A DNA stretch of 64,000 nucleotides from assembly GCA_029204225.1 (NCBI GenBank), contig MU832624.1, positions 1 through 64,000 on the forward strand. Reading direction: 5' to 3'. Made by a program: the position numbers and the translations under genes. This document shows, in pieces, positions 1-11,567 of the stretch (the first letter of the stretch is position 1; the number at the start of each line of letters is the position of its first letter). The notes under the pieces are model-generated. The model searched no databases. It had not been told where the DNA came from and saw only the letters and a program-made list of their open reading frames with translations. Origin of the DNA: Diphasiastrum complanatum (lineage: Eukaryota > Streptophyta > Lycopodiopsida > Lycopodiales > Lycopodiaceae).

Positions 1-249
1 AGAGGTTGGTGGTGATGACCAGTCATGCCTCTTCTTGATGCGATGCTCAACGTGTGGAGAAGATGTGGCTAAAGCTATGAATGGGGTATAGCGTCGGCTA
101 GCAGTAGCATCTCTTGGAAGCAACACAAGTTTCAAGTCACATGAAGACTGACTTTGGGCAAGATTAAAAAAGATGTAGCCCAATGACGTGATTGGGGTTC
201 TATTTTGGAGGGCATGGGTCAACTATCTGGAGATAAATCCAGCCCAATT

Positions 250-800
250 ATACATGTTATGCTAGGCTTCATGATATTTTGCAAGCATGGCAAAAATATG
301 GGGTGGAATCCTCAATAGATGTGCCTTGCGCGTAAATGTATACCTAGTGAGATAGGCATAGACAGCTCCTAATTCCTTGGATCTGATGGCTTCGAGGAGG
401 ATGCCATCCTTGTTCTTCCACTTGTCAACTGAGGTGTCAAGGAACTTGGCATAGGATTGCGGCATCATGTTGGTCAACTTTATCGGTTTCTCTTTATGAC
501 CACTTGGGAAGTCAAAGGTAGTAAGACTCCTAACAGCCAAGTAGAAATAGAGCTAAAAATTGGGAATATCAACACAGAACATCAGCTCTTCAGCAACAAA
601 ATTTTCATAAGCCTAGTACATAAGGTAGAGGCTCTGATGTCCCTTCCACTTATTAATTTTGAAATCAAACATCCGGAAGAGCATCTGTGCTTGGTTGTAC
701 CACTGGAACATGATATTATGTTCACGTGGAACCAATTTTAATGTCGGAGGCATCTCTGGTATGTCAGCACTGTGTTCGGAATCTGATTCCGCCATTTTTG
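250..800 (-). pseudogene. Uncharacterised retroelement-linked protein, copy 1 (broken)
   Basis: I do not recognise this family. Reading the minus strand from an ATG near 797, a Ser/Glu-rich start leads to a block with W-Y-N-Q-A-Q and KGHQSLYL, then stops and frame changes, then a second block containing VDKWKNKDG and AYLTRY that runs to about 262. The same two blocks in the same order occur at 28546-29146 (+), where VDKWKNKDG is identical, so this is a real protein family. That other copy sits just after an LTR and primer-binding site and before a Ty3-type RT, so a gag-position protein of an LTR element is my inference. Here a Ty3 RT relic lies upstream on the same strand, so the order is rearranged. 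Confidence 0.5.
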
Positions 801-829
801 GAGTGTCTGTAGTGGTGAGGAATGCAAAT

Positions 830-960
830 AAAAAAAGAGACTCGAAAAAATTTGAGAAAACTCGAAAAAATAGACAAACTTGAAAAACAGAGAAAGCCAA
901 AAAACAGAGAAACTTGAAAAATTGAGAATACTCTGAAAAAATTCAGAAAGCAATGCGAGG
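830..960. repeat. A-rich short tandem repeat
   Basis: Imperfect units of the type CTCGAAAAAA / CTTGAAAAAC-AGAGAAA follow one another. They lie immediately upstream (minus-strand sense) of the uncharacterised protein. A different minisatellite occupies the same relative position in the 28.5 kb copy. Confidence 0.6.
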
Positions 961-1119
961 GTGGCAAATACAGTAAAAAGAAAAAAAAATGTGGTCATCG
1001 TCAGATGGTATTTGATACAAAAGCGTAGGATGGCGGCTGGAGATAAAATAAATGGCGGATACAAGCTGGCGGATTCAATTTTTTTTTTGTGGGATGGAAC
1101 TATTTGTTGATCGTCCTGA

Positions 1120-1400
1120 GAAAATGCAACTTGCATAACACGCTGGAAAGTGCTAGGAGCATTATAGAGACCAAAAGGCATGACTTTTTAACAGAAGGTT
1201 CTCCCTTCTGTGGCAAAAGCGGTTTTATGTTTATCTTCTTCAGCAATTTGAATCATATTGTATCCGCTAAAGCCATCTAAAAACGAGTAGGCCTCATCTC
1301 CTACTAGATTTTCTAAGATGGATTCTCCAAAAGGTGATGGAAAATGATCATGTTATGTGACGGCATTAAGTTTTTTAAAGTCGACACAAATGAGGAGTTA
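1120..1400 (-). pseudogene. Ty3/gypsy reverse transcriptase fragment
   Basis: The minus strand encodes the motif MPFGLYNAPSTFQRVM, the MPFGL-NAPxTFQ block that follows motif 3 of Ty3/gypsy reverse transcriptase. Just upstream, in shifted frames, are readable relics of the preceding conserved region (FLDGFSGYN, then a KTAFAT-like stretch). Several frameshifts and stops separate the pieces, so this is a decayed pol fragment. The catalytic YxDD block is not recognisable downstream, where an A-rich tandem repeat takes over. Confidence 0.75.
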
Positions 1401-3280
1401 TTCATGTGTTCAGATTGAGATTGATAATGTGATTTAGATTAATCGAATTGGTAATGCCATTGGTTGAGAGAAGTCTGTGTGCCAAACCTTCCATAAGTGA
1501 GCAATATTGATATATATCAACTTTCAATCAGACAACCTCCTTGAGCTAGAGCAATTTCCATTGACATATTTTTTAAGGCCTCGATATTGGTCACTTGTTC
1601 ACTATTGCACTTGCACTAAAATAACATTCTTGTTGATAAGTTGTCCCTATATAATAGTTGATGTCCACAAGGATCATGAATTATTTCTGTACTCTTGTAT
1701 ATTCTAACAATCTCACTTATTATGCTCATTGATAGAAATTCATAATCATGAGTTGTGTGGCATCAAAATTGTGCATGGTGAGTTGTAATGCATCAAATGT
1801 GTGCATTAGTTATATATACTCACACTGCTTTAGACAAAGCTAGTGATTTCTAAGGCCCATCCATTGAAAGCAAGCAATTAATGCCATGGCCTCAAAGTAT
1901 GAAATGATTGCGGTGGGGGTGATTGTACATGTCTCCATTTTTTTGGCGATGTAGTTGCACAAAAGTGCCCAACCACACCAACCAACAAGAGGTGCAAAGG
2001 GATTTGGTTTATCCCATAAAAATGTGTCAAATAATTTTGAATGGGTTGAATAGAAGGTGTTGTTTAGAGATGTGTGAGTGTCTTCTGGTGTTAGCAACTA
2101 TGCAAACACAATGAAAAATAAATAAATAAATAAAACTCTGTGGCATGTGTATTGTAAGCCCACGTATGAGTATTTGCCAATAAATTTTTACTATGACGTG
2201 TTTTGTAAGTCCATGAGTAGAAGCTTAAAAAAAAAAAAATAATTTAAACTTAGACTTAAGAAACTTAAGCCTAGAAAGATTCTAAGTTATCTTAAGCTAT
2301 CTTAGGTCCCAAGTTAGAAACTCCTAAAGTTCTAAGTTCTAAGTTAGAAGTTTTTAGAAGACTTAGAATGGCTAGTTTAGAGCTAATCCCATAAGCTAGT
2401 GGATGCTTATGGAAGGCCCCTCCATGCTATAAGAGGAGAGGAATTTCTCATGTATGGAACACTTTTGAGATTAAGCAATATTGCTCTCTAATTTGGAGAA
2501 TTATCATTCCATTTTTTGACCAAACAGGTATATTAGAATTCGTCGAGCTGTCTACAGGTATAACAGACCCTGATCTTCCATTCTATCACCTCTACGAATT
2601 TTGACCCTGTTCAGATCTTCTGAAAATACCCCGATACACTGTCACATTGTTTTCCAACCAAATCTTGGTTTTAGAAATCACCGGCTTCACTGAGGCTAGA
2701 TCTATCAAAGATTAGTCCTTCAGCAGCTCTGCGAATTCTCTCTTAGAGATTTAGCCTGTTTTCTATCAGAAAAGTACTTTTTTCACTATCTCCCTTGACT
2801 GTCAACAAAACACTTTATCAAAAATCATAGATAGTACCATGAAATTGTTCACAGTTGAATAATTACTGTACATGCTCTGCAAATTCTGTCCTTTACAAGA
2901 AAATAAAAGAAATCAATATTTTATCAATGAAACTCCCTATCAAAAATCGTCGGCCATACCACAAAATCGCCCACAGTATGTACAATTTCTTGGCACCCTC
3001 TGCGAATTATATCCCGTAAAAAAATTCCAAAAAAAACATAAAAAATCAATATTTTGACAGAGCACCGCGTGTCAAAATTTGAGAGTACCGTAGTCTGATT
3101 TATTTGATTGTCCACGATTTCCAGTATTATTCACGAGTTCTATTACTCTAGAAGAGTCTAGTTTTTTTTTGCAAAATTTTCCAATTTACAAGAAAACTGA
3201 CTTTTGATCTTTTTTGGCCAAGTATAGTATTGTCCTGATTATTTGTACCGTTACTTTATTCCTCAAAACTACATCATGTC
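1401..3280. other. No gene seen; possible LTR and leader of a Ty3 element
   Basis: No supported coding sequence. Around 2400-2470 a CTATAAGAGGAGAGG box resembles an LTR core promoter, and the AT-rich stretch after it (2520-3280) lies directly upstream of the Ty3 gag relic. It is therefore probably a decayed LTR plus leader. I could not define LTR ends. Confidence 0.3.
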
Positions 3281-3289
3281 TCGAGATTG

Positions 3290-3740
3290 TGTTGAATCTT
3301 CCAACCCTGCCTCCACGACTAGAACACAGAATTCCACGTATCGATGCACCAAAGTACGATGGAGAATCTGACCCAGCTAGATTTCTCCAAGACTTTGATA
3401 ATGCATGTAGTTTCTATGGAGATACCTCTAAAACTGAAAACTTTGACTCTTTCTGATGGTACCCACAGCCAAAGAGTGGTATCTTAACCTTGAAGCTCAT
3501 GATCTTGCTTCTTGGACTACCCTCAAGGATGCTCTCATCAAGCATTTCAAACTATCTAAACTGACTCAGATCCCATTCATCCAAATTACTCATATTAAGA
3601 TGTGTCGCGAAGAGTCGGTTTGAAACTACACTAAGCATTTTAAACCCCTCAAGGTCGAATGTATTCACGAAAATATGACGGAAAGAATGGCCATCAAACT
3701 ATTCCTGGTTGGACTACAATAGGGTTTTAGGGGGTTAGAA
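3290..3740 (+). pseudogene. Ty3/gypsy gag fragment
   Basis: The plus strand encodes IPRIDAPKYDGESDPARFLQ, then after one frameshift near 3450 AKEWYLNLEAHDLASWTTLK followed by DALIKHFK. This is the usual order of the plant Ty3 retrotransposon gag (capsid) domain: a region with a Pro-x-x-Asp motif, then A-x-x-W, then S-W-x-x-L-x-x-x-F-x-x-x-F. It continues to about 3720 with an in-frame stop near 3623. No zinc knuckle follows. Function in an intact element would be capsid formation. This copy cannot encode it. Confidence 0.7.
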
Positions 3741-3789
3741 AAAATTGACCAAAAAAGGGTTTGAATTTTTTTTGCTTTTTTGTTTTTAC

Positions 3790-4950
3790 CCAAGGAACCA
3801 TTCCTAGTTACGGTTCCTTAGGTGCTTTTAGGAACGATACACAATAGTTTAGAAGAACATGTTCCTAGAAACTATCGGCCTCGCACCTCAAAAGAAGTAA
3901 CGCCCTCGAATGAAGGCCTTTCCCGTATATGTAAAGACCTCATGAAAAAGTGTGAGTTCTTTTTTTTCTCTCGGAAAGCTAACCATAGATTAAGAAATAT
4001 AAACAGTCAAGTCACAAGTTGGTAATTAAACTTAGAGTAGCAAAAACTTTTCAGCCCTCTTTAAAAGAAGCAGGGGGGAGATACGCAAAAGTCACTCCTC
4101 CCCAAATTCTTTGTTGTTCCTATCTAGCCCAAATGTTCCACAAAGTGAGTACTCTAATATGTTGACCTCTAAATCCTCAAAAGGTAGATATCGTTCAGCA
4201 ATAAATCTGTGTGAGTTCTTAGGAACACTTTTGTGAGTCTTAGAAAAAGTGTGAGTTCTTAGCCTCACACCTCAAACGAGTAAGACCCTCTCCCTATATG
4301 TTAAAAACTTCATGAAAAATTGTGCACATATTTGAAGCATCTCTTAAATGCTAACATTATGTTGAATATGTTCCAAAATTTATTCCACAGCTTGACTAGA
4401 ACTCCAATAAATCTATGACTTAAGAAAAGAGTATGCATTTTATAAGTAGAAATACAAAGGGACCTTATAGCTGTTGTAATGTCCCTAGAAACCTTACAAT
4501 CGTAAGCTTTCTCTAACTTATCTATTTTTAGACAAATTTTTATTCTTAGCATTTTTTTATGAGATTTTTATTGGGGATAAGGCTCCTATCTTATAGTGCT
4601 CACGAAAAAACCTACAAAGCATTACAAGCTCATTTTAAAATTATACATTCACCTACTAAATTTATAATTGTAATTCTTAAAGCTACTAATCTAAAGGGCT
4701 AATACTTTTTAACCTATTGTAAAAAAAACATGTAGTTTTTAATTTGTTGAAAAAGGGCATTAGGCCTACAAGCTACAACTAAGCAGGGGCCTCAATGCAA
4801 CCTTCAGCCTACAACCAACAAGTAAGGCCCTTCTCCTATATGTAAAGACCTCATGAAAAGTTGTGTGTTCCTAGAAATGACTTTGTTCTGTTCCTAGGAA
4901 CTCTTGGCCTCACACCTTAAAACAAGTAAGGCCCTTCTCGATGAAGGGCA
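3790..4950. repeat. Four dispersed copies of a ~70 bp module with AGGAACxxTTCC motifs
   Basis: A module of the form GCCTCACACCTCAAA, then AGTAAGGCCCT, then TATATGTAAAGACCTCATGAAAA occurs near 3879-3955, 4259-4325, 4817-4868 and, shortened, 4907-4949. Short palindromes of the AGGAACC/GGTTCCT kind lie beside them (3785-3865, 4860-4900). No coding sequence is supported in 3741-5040. The whole may be one degenerate non-autonomous element or a local duplication series. Confidence 0.5.
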
Positions 4951-5044
4951 CTGAAAGGTGCCCTTCACGATATTTGTGTTTTCAGTGTTGATGCATTCCG
5001 GATTATTAAGAGCCTATTTTTACACCTAATCGGCCACACCTGCT

Positions 5045-5290
5045 AATAATGTGGGGAGGAAGGCCCTGCCCAAGGGCCTTCCGTGTTGGAGGGTCGTTGC
5101 CCGAGGGTGGGAGCCCGAGGGCATGGCCTACCGAACTGCACGGAAGGCCGAGGGCCCGGGCCTTCCCCTACACAATGCTCAGTGCAAATTCTTGCAAGCA
5201 CGTAATGCTCAAGGACTCTCTGCTTGGAAATTTTGTGGGAGGAGGTGCTTCCCAAAATACAAACGAACTCTGAGCACTGAGCATTACGTT
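5045..5290. other. GC-rich foldback segment
   Basis: An island of GC-rich sequence in AT-rich surroundings. GGAAGGCCCT and AGGGCCTTCC pair around a 5-nt loop at about 5058-5082, and a second hairpin of the same kind lies at about 5140-5165. Further out, ACGTAATGCTCA (about 5200) and TGAGCATTACGT (about 5278) are exact inverted repeats 12 bp long. ORFs on both strands look like by-products of the palindromes. It could be a MITE-like foldback element or a structured transcript. Confidence 0.45.
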
Positions 5291-5844
5291 TATTTAATTC
5301 GTATGCCAGCAAAGAAAGGGAAGAGAAACAAGGAGAGAGCTTTTAGAAAGGCGACAACAAAAACATGATCCATACGGTACGTACTAATCTTATGAGCAAC
5401 GCATTATACGTTCAGTTCGGACGTGATACAACATTAGTGCGTGAAATTAGAATAATTTCAGCTGGCCGTTATATTTGATACTGTATTGTACGGTTGAATA
5501 CAATGCAAGTGTGGTAATCTATGAGAGACTTGCCAACGTGAGAATCGCGATATACAAATCGTCATTTAACAAGTTTTGACCAGCCCTGATGATTGATGGA
5601 CATGTGGACTGACATTTAGACATAATAAAACTTTCTTATAAATTGGGACTGTTTTATTATATTACGAGAGATGTGTAAATGCGAATTTCAAAATGAAAAG
5701 TCTAAAAAGGTAGGGTTTCCATGAATTTAGGGTTTCAGGGAGGATAAATAGTGCTAGATAGCGAGGGAATGTAATGTATGTTGTGATATACAAAATGAGA
5801 TTCCTACGTTTTGATTGATCTTGAGCATTGACTTATATTGACCA
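5291..5844. other. No feature seen
   Basis: AT-rich sequence without a supported ORF, element end or RNA gene. Confidence 0.5.
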
Positions 5845-6035
5845 TAAGTATTGTTAATTATGGTTTATCTTGACACTAAGTGAGGTATTGTTAATTATGG
5901 TTTTGGGCTAGGTGTCAATTGCATGTAATAAGTGAGGTATTGCTAATTTTGGTTTTGGCTAGGTGTCAATTGCATGCCTGAAATGTGAAAATGCTAATTA
6001 TAGTTTTGGCTAGGTGTCAAGTGCATGCATTCATA
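5845..6035. repeat. Minisatellite, unit about 55-60 bp
   Basis: Three to four imperfect copies of a unit that contains TATTGTTAATTATGGTTTT and GGCTAGGTGTCAATTGCATG. The last copies are shortened and diverged. Confidence 0.7.
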
Positions 6036-6238
6036 CTATTAGAAAACTTCTATTTCCAATCGTGGGAGAGATGCTTGGAGGTTTTTCAATAGAAAGAATT
6101 TGCTATTATGAAACAGGTTTATGGTGGGAATTATATGGCGACGACACAAAAACTGCAAAGAACGTCAGTTGAGAGATAGAAATTGAGAAAGAGAGAAGGT
6201 GATAGAACGAAATGTCGAGTGATCACAATTTCTAACTT

Positions 6239-6242
<4 letters not shown>

Positions 6243-6288
<46 letters not shown>
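6243..6288. repeat. (GA)23 microsatellite
   Basis: An uninterrupted GA run. Ser/Leu-rich ORFs across it on the minus strand are artefacts of the repeat. Confidence 0.95.
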
Positions 6289-6293
<5 letters not shown>

Positions 6294-6774
6294 CAGAGAA
6301 GCAGACAGAGGCAGAGAGGCAGTGAAGAAGAATCGTTGTTTTGCAACGTGTGATCTGGTCACTTTGGGCTCAAAAAATAGTTGGTAATATATTGCTTGTC
6401 GTAAAAGTTGAGCATATCGGGTTCATTTCTTGCCAATGCCACACATTGAATATGGAATCTGCCTCAAAGAGATGACACCTGTTTTGCGTGTGCGAGCAAC
6501 GAGAGAATAGAGACTGGGAAAATTAAATTTAAATGAGATAGATAGACAGAGCTCTATTTCATGTTTTTGCATTACTTGCGAGACCTTGCTGGCATTTTCA
6601 TTGTGTGAAAAGTCGATCTGAGAGCTCCATTGATTGAATTTTTTCATAAATTGCCTAGGGAAATTTCAATGAGTGAGCTATACGTAGATCAAGCGGAGCT
6701 GCGGACAAAAATTCAACTCGTGAAGTATAGCATGGGAGTTTTTATACCTGTGGATATTTCTATTCTTGGAAGTG

Positions 6775-7892
6775 ATGATTACACATGTATGGACTGCTTC
6801 TAACGTAACTTACGACCATAGATCTCCAATTATCGGTGGTCAGCACAGAATCCTCATATCGGGTTCCATTTATTATCCCCGCGCCACTCCCACGGTTGGT
6901 GTTTGAGATGATTTCCATATCTTTAATACACCAGAAAGATTCCATGAAGGCATGAGACAAACAAATACGAACTAAGGAAATTATGTTTTGTTTAGTCTTT
7001 CATCAGTCGATCTTTTGGTGAATGAAATTAAATATACGTTGCTGACCAATCTTTTATGATACCCTATAGATGTGGCCTGATTTGATTGCAAAAGCCAAAA
7101 CAGGTGGAATAGATGTTATTCAGACGTATGTATTTTGCAACGTACACGAACATTCACCAGGAGAGGTGATTCATAGCATAGTTTCAGCCGGACTGAAACA
7201 ATCACAAGATGCACATTCATAACACTCTAAATACATCTAATCAACTGATGTGCATGTCTGCACGTTTGTCTTCCTGCAATTAAATCCTCATATGAGATAA
7301 AGTCTGCTAGACAATTCTTTGCAATGAGCATGATAGTTGAATCATGTGATCCCGTTTGAAAAATTATGCAGAATTTTCTAAGTTATGTCGCTTCGTATTT
7401 ATCGTACATCACTCTTCCAAATTAACATCTAGTGAATTTTGCTTCGGCGTGAAACATTGATTGTAATGGCTAAGTATTACTAATTTCTTTTTGTCTATTG
7501 TAGAACGTCCTTGAACAGTATAATCTGCTCAAATATAGAATCAAAGCTGTTATCCGTGATCTAACTTCGGATAGTTGTTTCCAATTTTGCAGTATCATTT
7601 CAAAGATAGGCTCGACTTGGTTAGATTCATGAAGTCTGTCCAGCAAGCTGGCCTCTACATGAACTTGAGAATCGGCCCTTACATAACTGCAGAATGGAAC
7701 TATGGGTATGTATCATAGACTTTCTCTGACCTTTGTGGCTATTGAATGTCGAGATGTTTTCCTACACCGATCTCGTAGAAAACAAGGTGAATAAGGAGTA
7801 TAATTTCTTTTTACAATCGTCTACAGGGGTCTACCAATGTGGCTGAGGAAATTCCTGGTATGGAGTTGAGGACAGATAATCAATCGTTTGAG
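6775..7892 (+). pseudogene. Beta-galactosidase (GH35) 5' fragment, four exons, broken
   Basis: Four exons match the start of a plant glycoside hydrolase family 35 enzyme, which removes terminal beta-galactose from wall polysaccharides. Exon 1 (6775-6894) has VTYDH and [13 protein letters not shown]. Exon 2 (7070-7165) has [10 protein letters not shown] and [18 protein letters not shown]. Exon 3 (7593-7705) has [20 protein letters not shown] and [10 protein letters not shown]. Exon 4 (7829-7892) has GLPMWLRKF and, one frame later, TDNQSFE. All introns are GT-AG and phases agree. Intact enzymes read SGSIHYPRS, YVFWNxHEP and RIGPYxCAEWN; here H, W and C are replaced. A one-base loss after KF in exon 4 shifts the frame. 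No further exon follows, so about 130 of the usual 700-850 residues remain. No signal peptide is evident at the ATG used. Confidence 0.85.
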
Positions 7893-9261
7893 GTACATCG
7901 TCTCAAAACCATTAACAGTTGCAGTTTTAACCATATATGTCATGGATACCTATAGCAGATTCTGCCCAATTTTAAAAAAATTAAAGAGGATAAAATATAT
8001 GTGTTTTTTTTAAAGGCAAATTTTGCATTTTTTTTATCTGCCTATATGTGCCCGCGTCCATACTGCGTCCGTACGATTGCCACGTGGCGCATTTGTAGTG
8101 GTCAGTCAAAGTCAAACTTTGCCTATTATGCTTCATAATGTACTTGTGAAAAAAATTCCCAGGTATCCATTACGCAATGGAAGGAGCCGGCATAGCCCAT
8201 TCTGTCCAGTTCGGCTTTTCAAAAAAAAAAAAATTTGGAAATCCTTACCGAGCAGATGGCTTGTGCCCGGCTCCTTCCATAATACATACACCGTGTATAG
8301 TCACCTACCAAATTAGATGTACTACAGGCATCATCTGGTTGATAAAATAGTGAATAAACAAACAAGAGAGAAAGTAGGTGCAAGTCTACATTCAGCATAT
8401 AGTTGAGAAGTAATACCTAACGAGACAAGAATATCACGCGTTATGAAACTTAAAAGTAGGTGCTCAATGCTTACACAAGTATCAATAGAAGCAATTAGTA
8501 TGATGATATGGAGACATTCAATAAATAACAATAATTGATAGCCTTGCGAAAAACCTACATGCCATATTTTATCATGTGAGCGAGGAGAGGTGCAGTCTGT
8601 TATTTATCTCATATTGGATGCCTCACATCTAGAATATGGATTTAGAATGTGATCATATATGAAAAATCAGGAAGATCTAAGCTTTGTATGCTATGACTCC
8701 TTGTGATTAGGCCGAGATGTAGACGTTTGTGACGAAGATCATGCAAATGATTGTTAGCCGAATTTTTCACAACAAAAATCAAACTGATATTGAGCAAAAA
8801 GTAGTTGCGGAGTATTTGACGAGCACCAAAATACTGTGAATTGTACGAAAGTTCATACAAAAAAAGTGGACCAAGGGGGGTCCTAGTCTGCCCTTAAAGT
8901 GGCTAGACACGTTAATTATTAAAACGGTCTGGAGTGACATAGGTCAAATTTTGTAAGATCGAGCAAAAAAATGTCGGTCCACGTAGAAATAGGTCCCAAT
9001 CCGCCTAAATGTGGCTAGTCGAAACTTTTACGGCCTTAAAATTGGCCCAATAGGAAAAATGCCCAGCAATGCCAAGTACAGTTTCGATGTACCCAAAAAT
9101 ATTTTAACTAGTAGAAAAAATCTCTTTGTTTTTCAGGAATGGCCAGTCCGGGTCCAAGGTTGCTCTAGTCTGTCACTTATAACCACGTCAGCAAATTGTA
9201 AGATTGAAAATTGGTCAAAGGCATTACCAAGAAAAGGTCAACAGAATAGTATCGAAAATAT
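7893..9261. other. No gene seen
   Basis: AT-rich sequence. Later GH35 exons were looked for after 7892 and not found. Short ORFs on both strands have no recognisable motif. Confidence 0.5.
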
Positions 9262-9390
9262 CTACAAAATGGCATACGGGTTTCGAAAATATGGACGTAA
9301 TGGGGTTTCGAAAATGTAGACAACGTGGGGTTTTGAAAAAATATAAACACAATGGATATAAAAAATGTAGACACGGTGGGTTTTGAAAAC
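9262..9390. repeat. Minisatellite, unit about 25 bp
   Basis: Four to five imperfect copies of GGTTTCGAAAATxTxGACxx followed by xAxTGG in tandem, directly before the end of a copia LTR. Confidence 0.65.
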
Positions 9391-9436
9391 ATGAGGCGAT
9401 TCAAGTAGATTGGATCATAATGACCTAAAATCTTTC

Positions 9437-9448
9437 ACATGGTATTAG
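9437..9448 (+). other. Copia primer-binding site (tRNA-iMet type)
   Basis: TGGTATTAGAGC differs by one base from the usual plant copia site TGGTATCAGAGC. It directly follows CTTTCACA, the 3' terminus of the LTR family whose full copies are at 13907-14557 and 30330-30952. The LTR body to the left is not preserved as a full copy. Confidence 0.7.
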
Positions 9449-9481
9449 AGCTTGTGTTTCAGATTATGAAGGAGGAAATCA

Positions 9482-9816
9482 GATCTATCAATGGTTTGGT
9501 GAAGATATCAAGTCTAGAGCATGCTAGAGAGGATTCTACACCAAAATCAAGTTTTTTGCTTTGTAGGTTGGATCTTTTGTAGATCAGAACACTATATACG
9601 TCAATATACTTGATCAATTCTGATTTTTGAATTCACATACTGGATTTGGATCTATCAATGGTTTGGTGAAGATATCAAGTCTAGAGCATACTAGAGAGGA
9701 TTCTACACCAAAATTGAGTTTTTTTGCTTTTGTAGATTGGATCTTTTGTAGATTAGAATACTATATAGGTCAATATACTTGATCAATTCTGATTTTTGAA
9801 TTCACATACTGGATTT
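9482..9816. repeat. Tandem duplication of a 167-bp copia leader segment
   Basis: Two head-to-tail copies (about 9482-9648 and 9649-9816) start with GATCTATCAATGGTTTGGTG and end at CATACTGGATTTGGA. They differ at a handful of positions. They lie in the untranslated leader between the primer-binding site and gag. Confidence 0.85.
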
Positions 9817-10196
9817 GGATAATCGGATCAGCCTAAGTGGTGGCTTATAGATTGCATATCAAATTTTCAACATTTGCATGTAGATTTGGAATAGTCATTT
9901 TTTTGTGATTTTGTCAAAAACCCTAATTTTGATTGGATTTCTAGATAGTGAGGTTGTTGGATTTCATTTGAGTGTCTTTCAATCTTAGGAAGTGGCAAAA
10001 GTCATTAGATTGAGTATAGATCATAGGTTGAACAAGATTCCATGATTCTATGTGTTGATTTGCTTGGAGAAGTGCTAGAAGAGAATTTGTGAGATAGTTT
10101 CAAATCTTGGTGATTTCTTTTGAAAGCATTTTTTGTTGTTCGAAGGAGTGCTTTGTGCATTGAAATAGGTTGAAAGAGAAGATCAAGTCATTGCTA

Positions 10197-10800
10197 CATG
10201 GGAACCTCAATTGGAGTCATGTTGGAAGCCAATGATAGGCTTACCTCAAGTAACTATTCATTGTGGAAAGTCAGGATGGAGTCATTTCTTGAGAATGTCA
10301 GCAGTGATGGAGAAAACGAGTTTCTTTCCTTTTGATTGGGCCACGTTTGCCCTAAAAGTTTATTTGAAGGGCATTTGAAGTGCATTTGAAATGCTTGAAA
10401 ATGACATGTGACTTTAGAAATTTCTAGAGAGAGAGAGAACATGTGACTTTAGAACTTCATAGAAAGAGAAGTTTCTAGAAAGAGAGAAAGGTATAAAATG
10501 GCAAGAGAGAGAAGGGGAGGGGTGTATAGGAGAAAGAGAGAGACGTTGTTTTTTAATCTTTTAAGGATTTTTTTAGATTTTACAGAAAAAATAGCAATAA
10601 TGTAAGTTGAATGATGTTTTGGATATTGTTGTAGGTTTGGAAGAGAGACCAGCAATACAACAAGATCAAGTGAGGTATGACAAGAGGGCCAAGAAGGCTC
10701 TACACATGATAAAGATGAATGTTACCAATGAACTTCTTAAGGAGCTACCAACAGTCAAATCTAACATGGATGAAGCAGATTACTAGTTTGCAAAAGTTAA
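10197..10800 (+). pseudogene. Ty1/copia gag fragment, split
   Basis: At 10204-10297 the plus strand encodes LTSSNYSLWKVRMESFLENV, the NYxxWxxxM block at the start of copia gag. About 320 bp of unrelated AG-rich sequence follows. Gag-like sequence resumes at about 10635 with RYDKRAKKALHMIKMNVTNE and then DEADY, a stop and FAKVKND, corresponding to the next part of the UBN2-type gag domain. In an intact element this protein forms the particle. The split and the stop make this copy a relic. It shares the strand of the primer-binding site at 9437. Confidence 0.7.
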
Positions 10801-11567
10801 AAATGACCTTGTCAAAAAACACTCTAAAAGAGCACTTTTTCATGATTTTTGGAGATCTCCTGATAGCTCTTAAAACTTGGACAGTCACTAGATCTGACTT
10901 AGATGCACCCATAAAAATCTCTGTGAGAGTTCCTGATGGAAAAAACATTATTTTTTAGTGTATGCGAGAGTTTCAAAAAGCAAAATCTTCATAACCTTCA
11001 CAGAGCATCAAGATCATCAAACCAAACTTTGCAAGGGGCATAATAGAATCATAGCAGTGAAATTAGCCTGTCTACATGGTCTGATCTTGAAAATCCAACC
11101 ACGGTAGCAAGTTGTGCAGCATTCACTTCCTACGAGAATTGAACCCTTGCAGACTGTCTGAACCCTAGCAAAACCTTCGCAGGGTAGTCAAATCACCTTC
11201 TGAACTCTCACAGACTTCTCTGAGGTCTTAGAATTTTGTGAAAAAAGTCCCTGCCAAAATTTGGGTGGAACTGGGCAAGGGAAAGTGGATTTCACTTAAT
11301 ATGCACTCTAATTTCCGGTATATAAGGGTTGAATTCGAGTCATTTGTCACCTTTTTTGGTGAAGCTCTGCTCAATTTTTGACCAGTATAATACTTGTGTT
11401 ATGCGTTAAGTACTCGAATAAAGATGTACGCTACGATCACTCCATTTGTATGTTGCTTGAAGGTTTAGACTAAGAGTTGATGTAGCTAGTCTCGAAATGG
11501 ATGCTCCAGGATATAGAGGAGTGTCTGCCTCCTTGCACAATAGAATCTCATCCTCATCCATCTCAAA
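10801..11567. other. No intact gene; possible LTR core at 11319-11420
   Basis: No supported gene. TATATAAGG (11319-11327) followed about 90 bp later by AATAAA (near 11417) has the look of an LTR promoter and polyadenylation region on the plus strand, but I could not find matching LTR ends. Confidence 0.3.
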
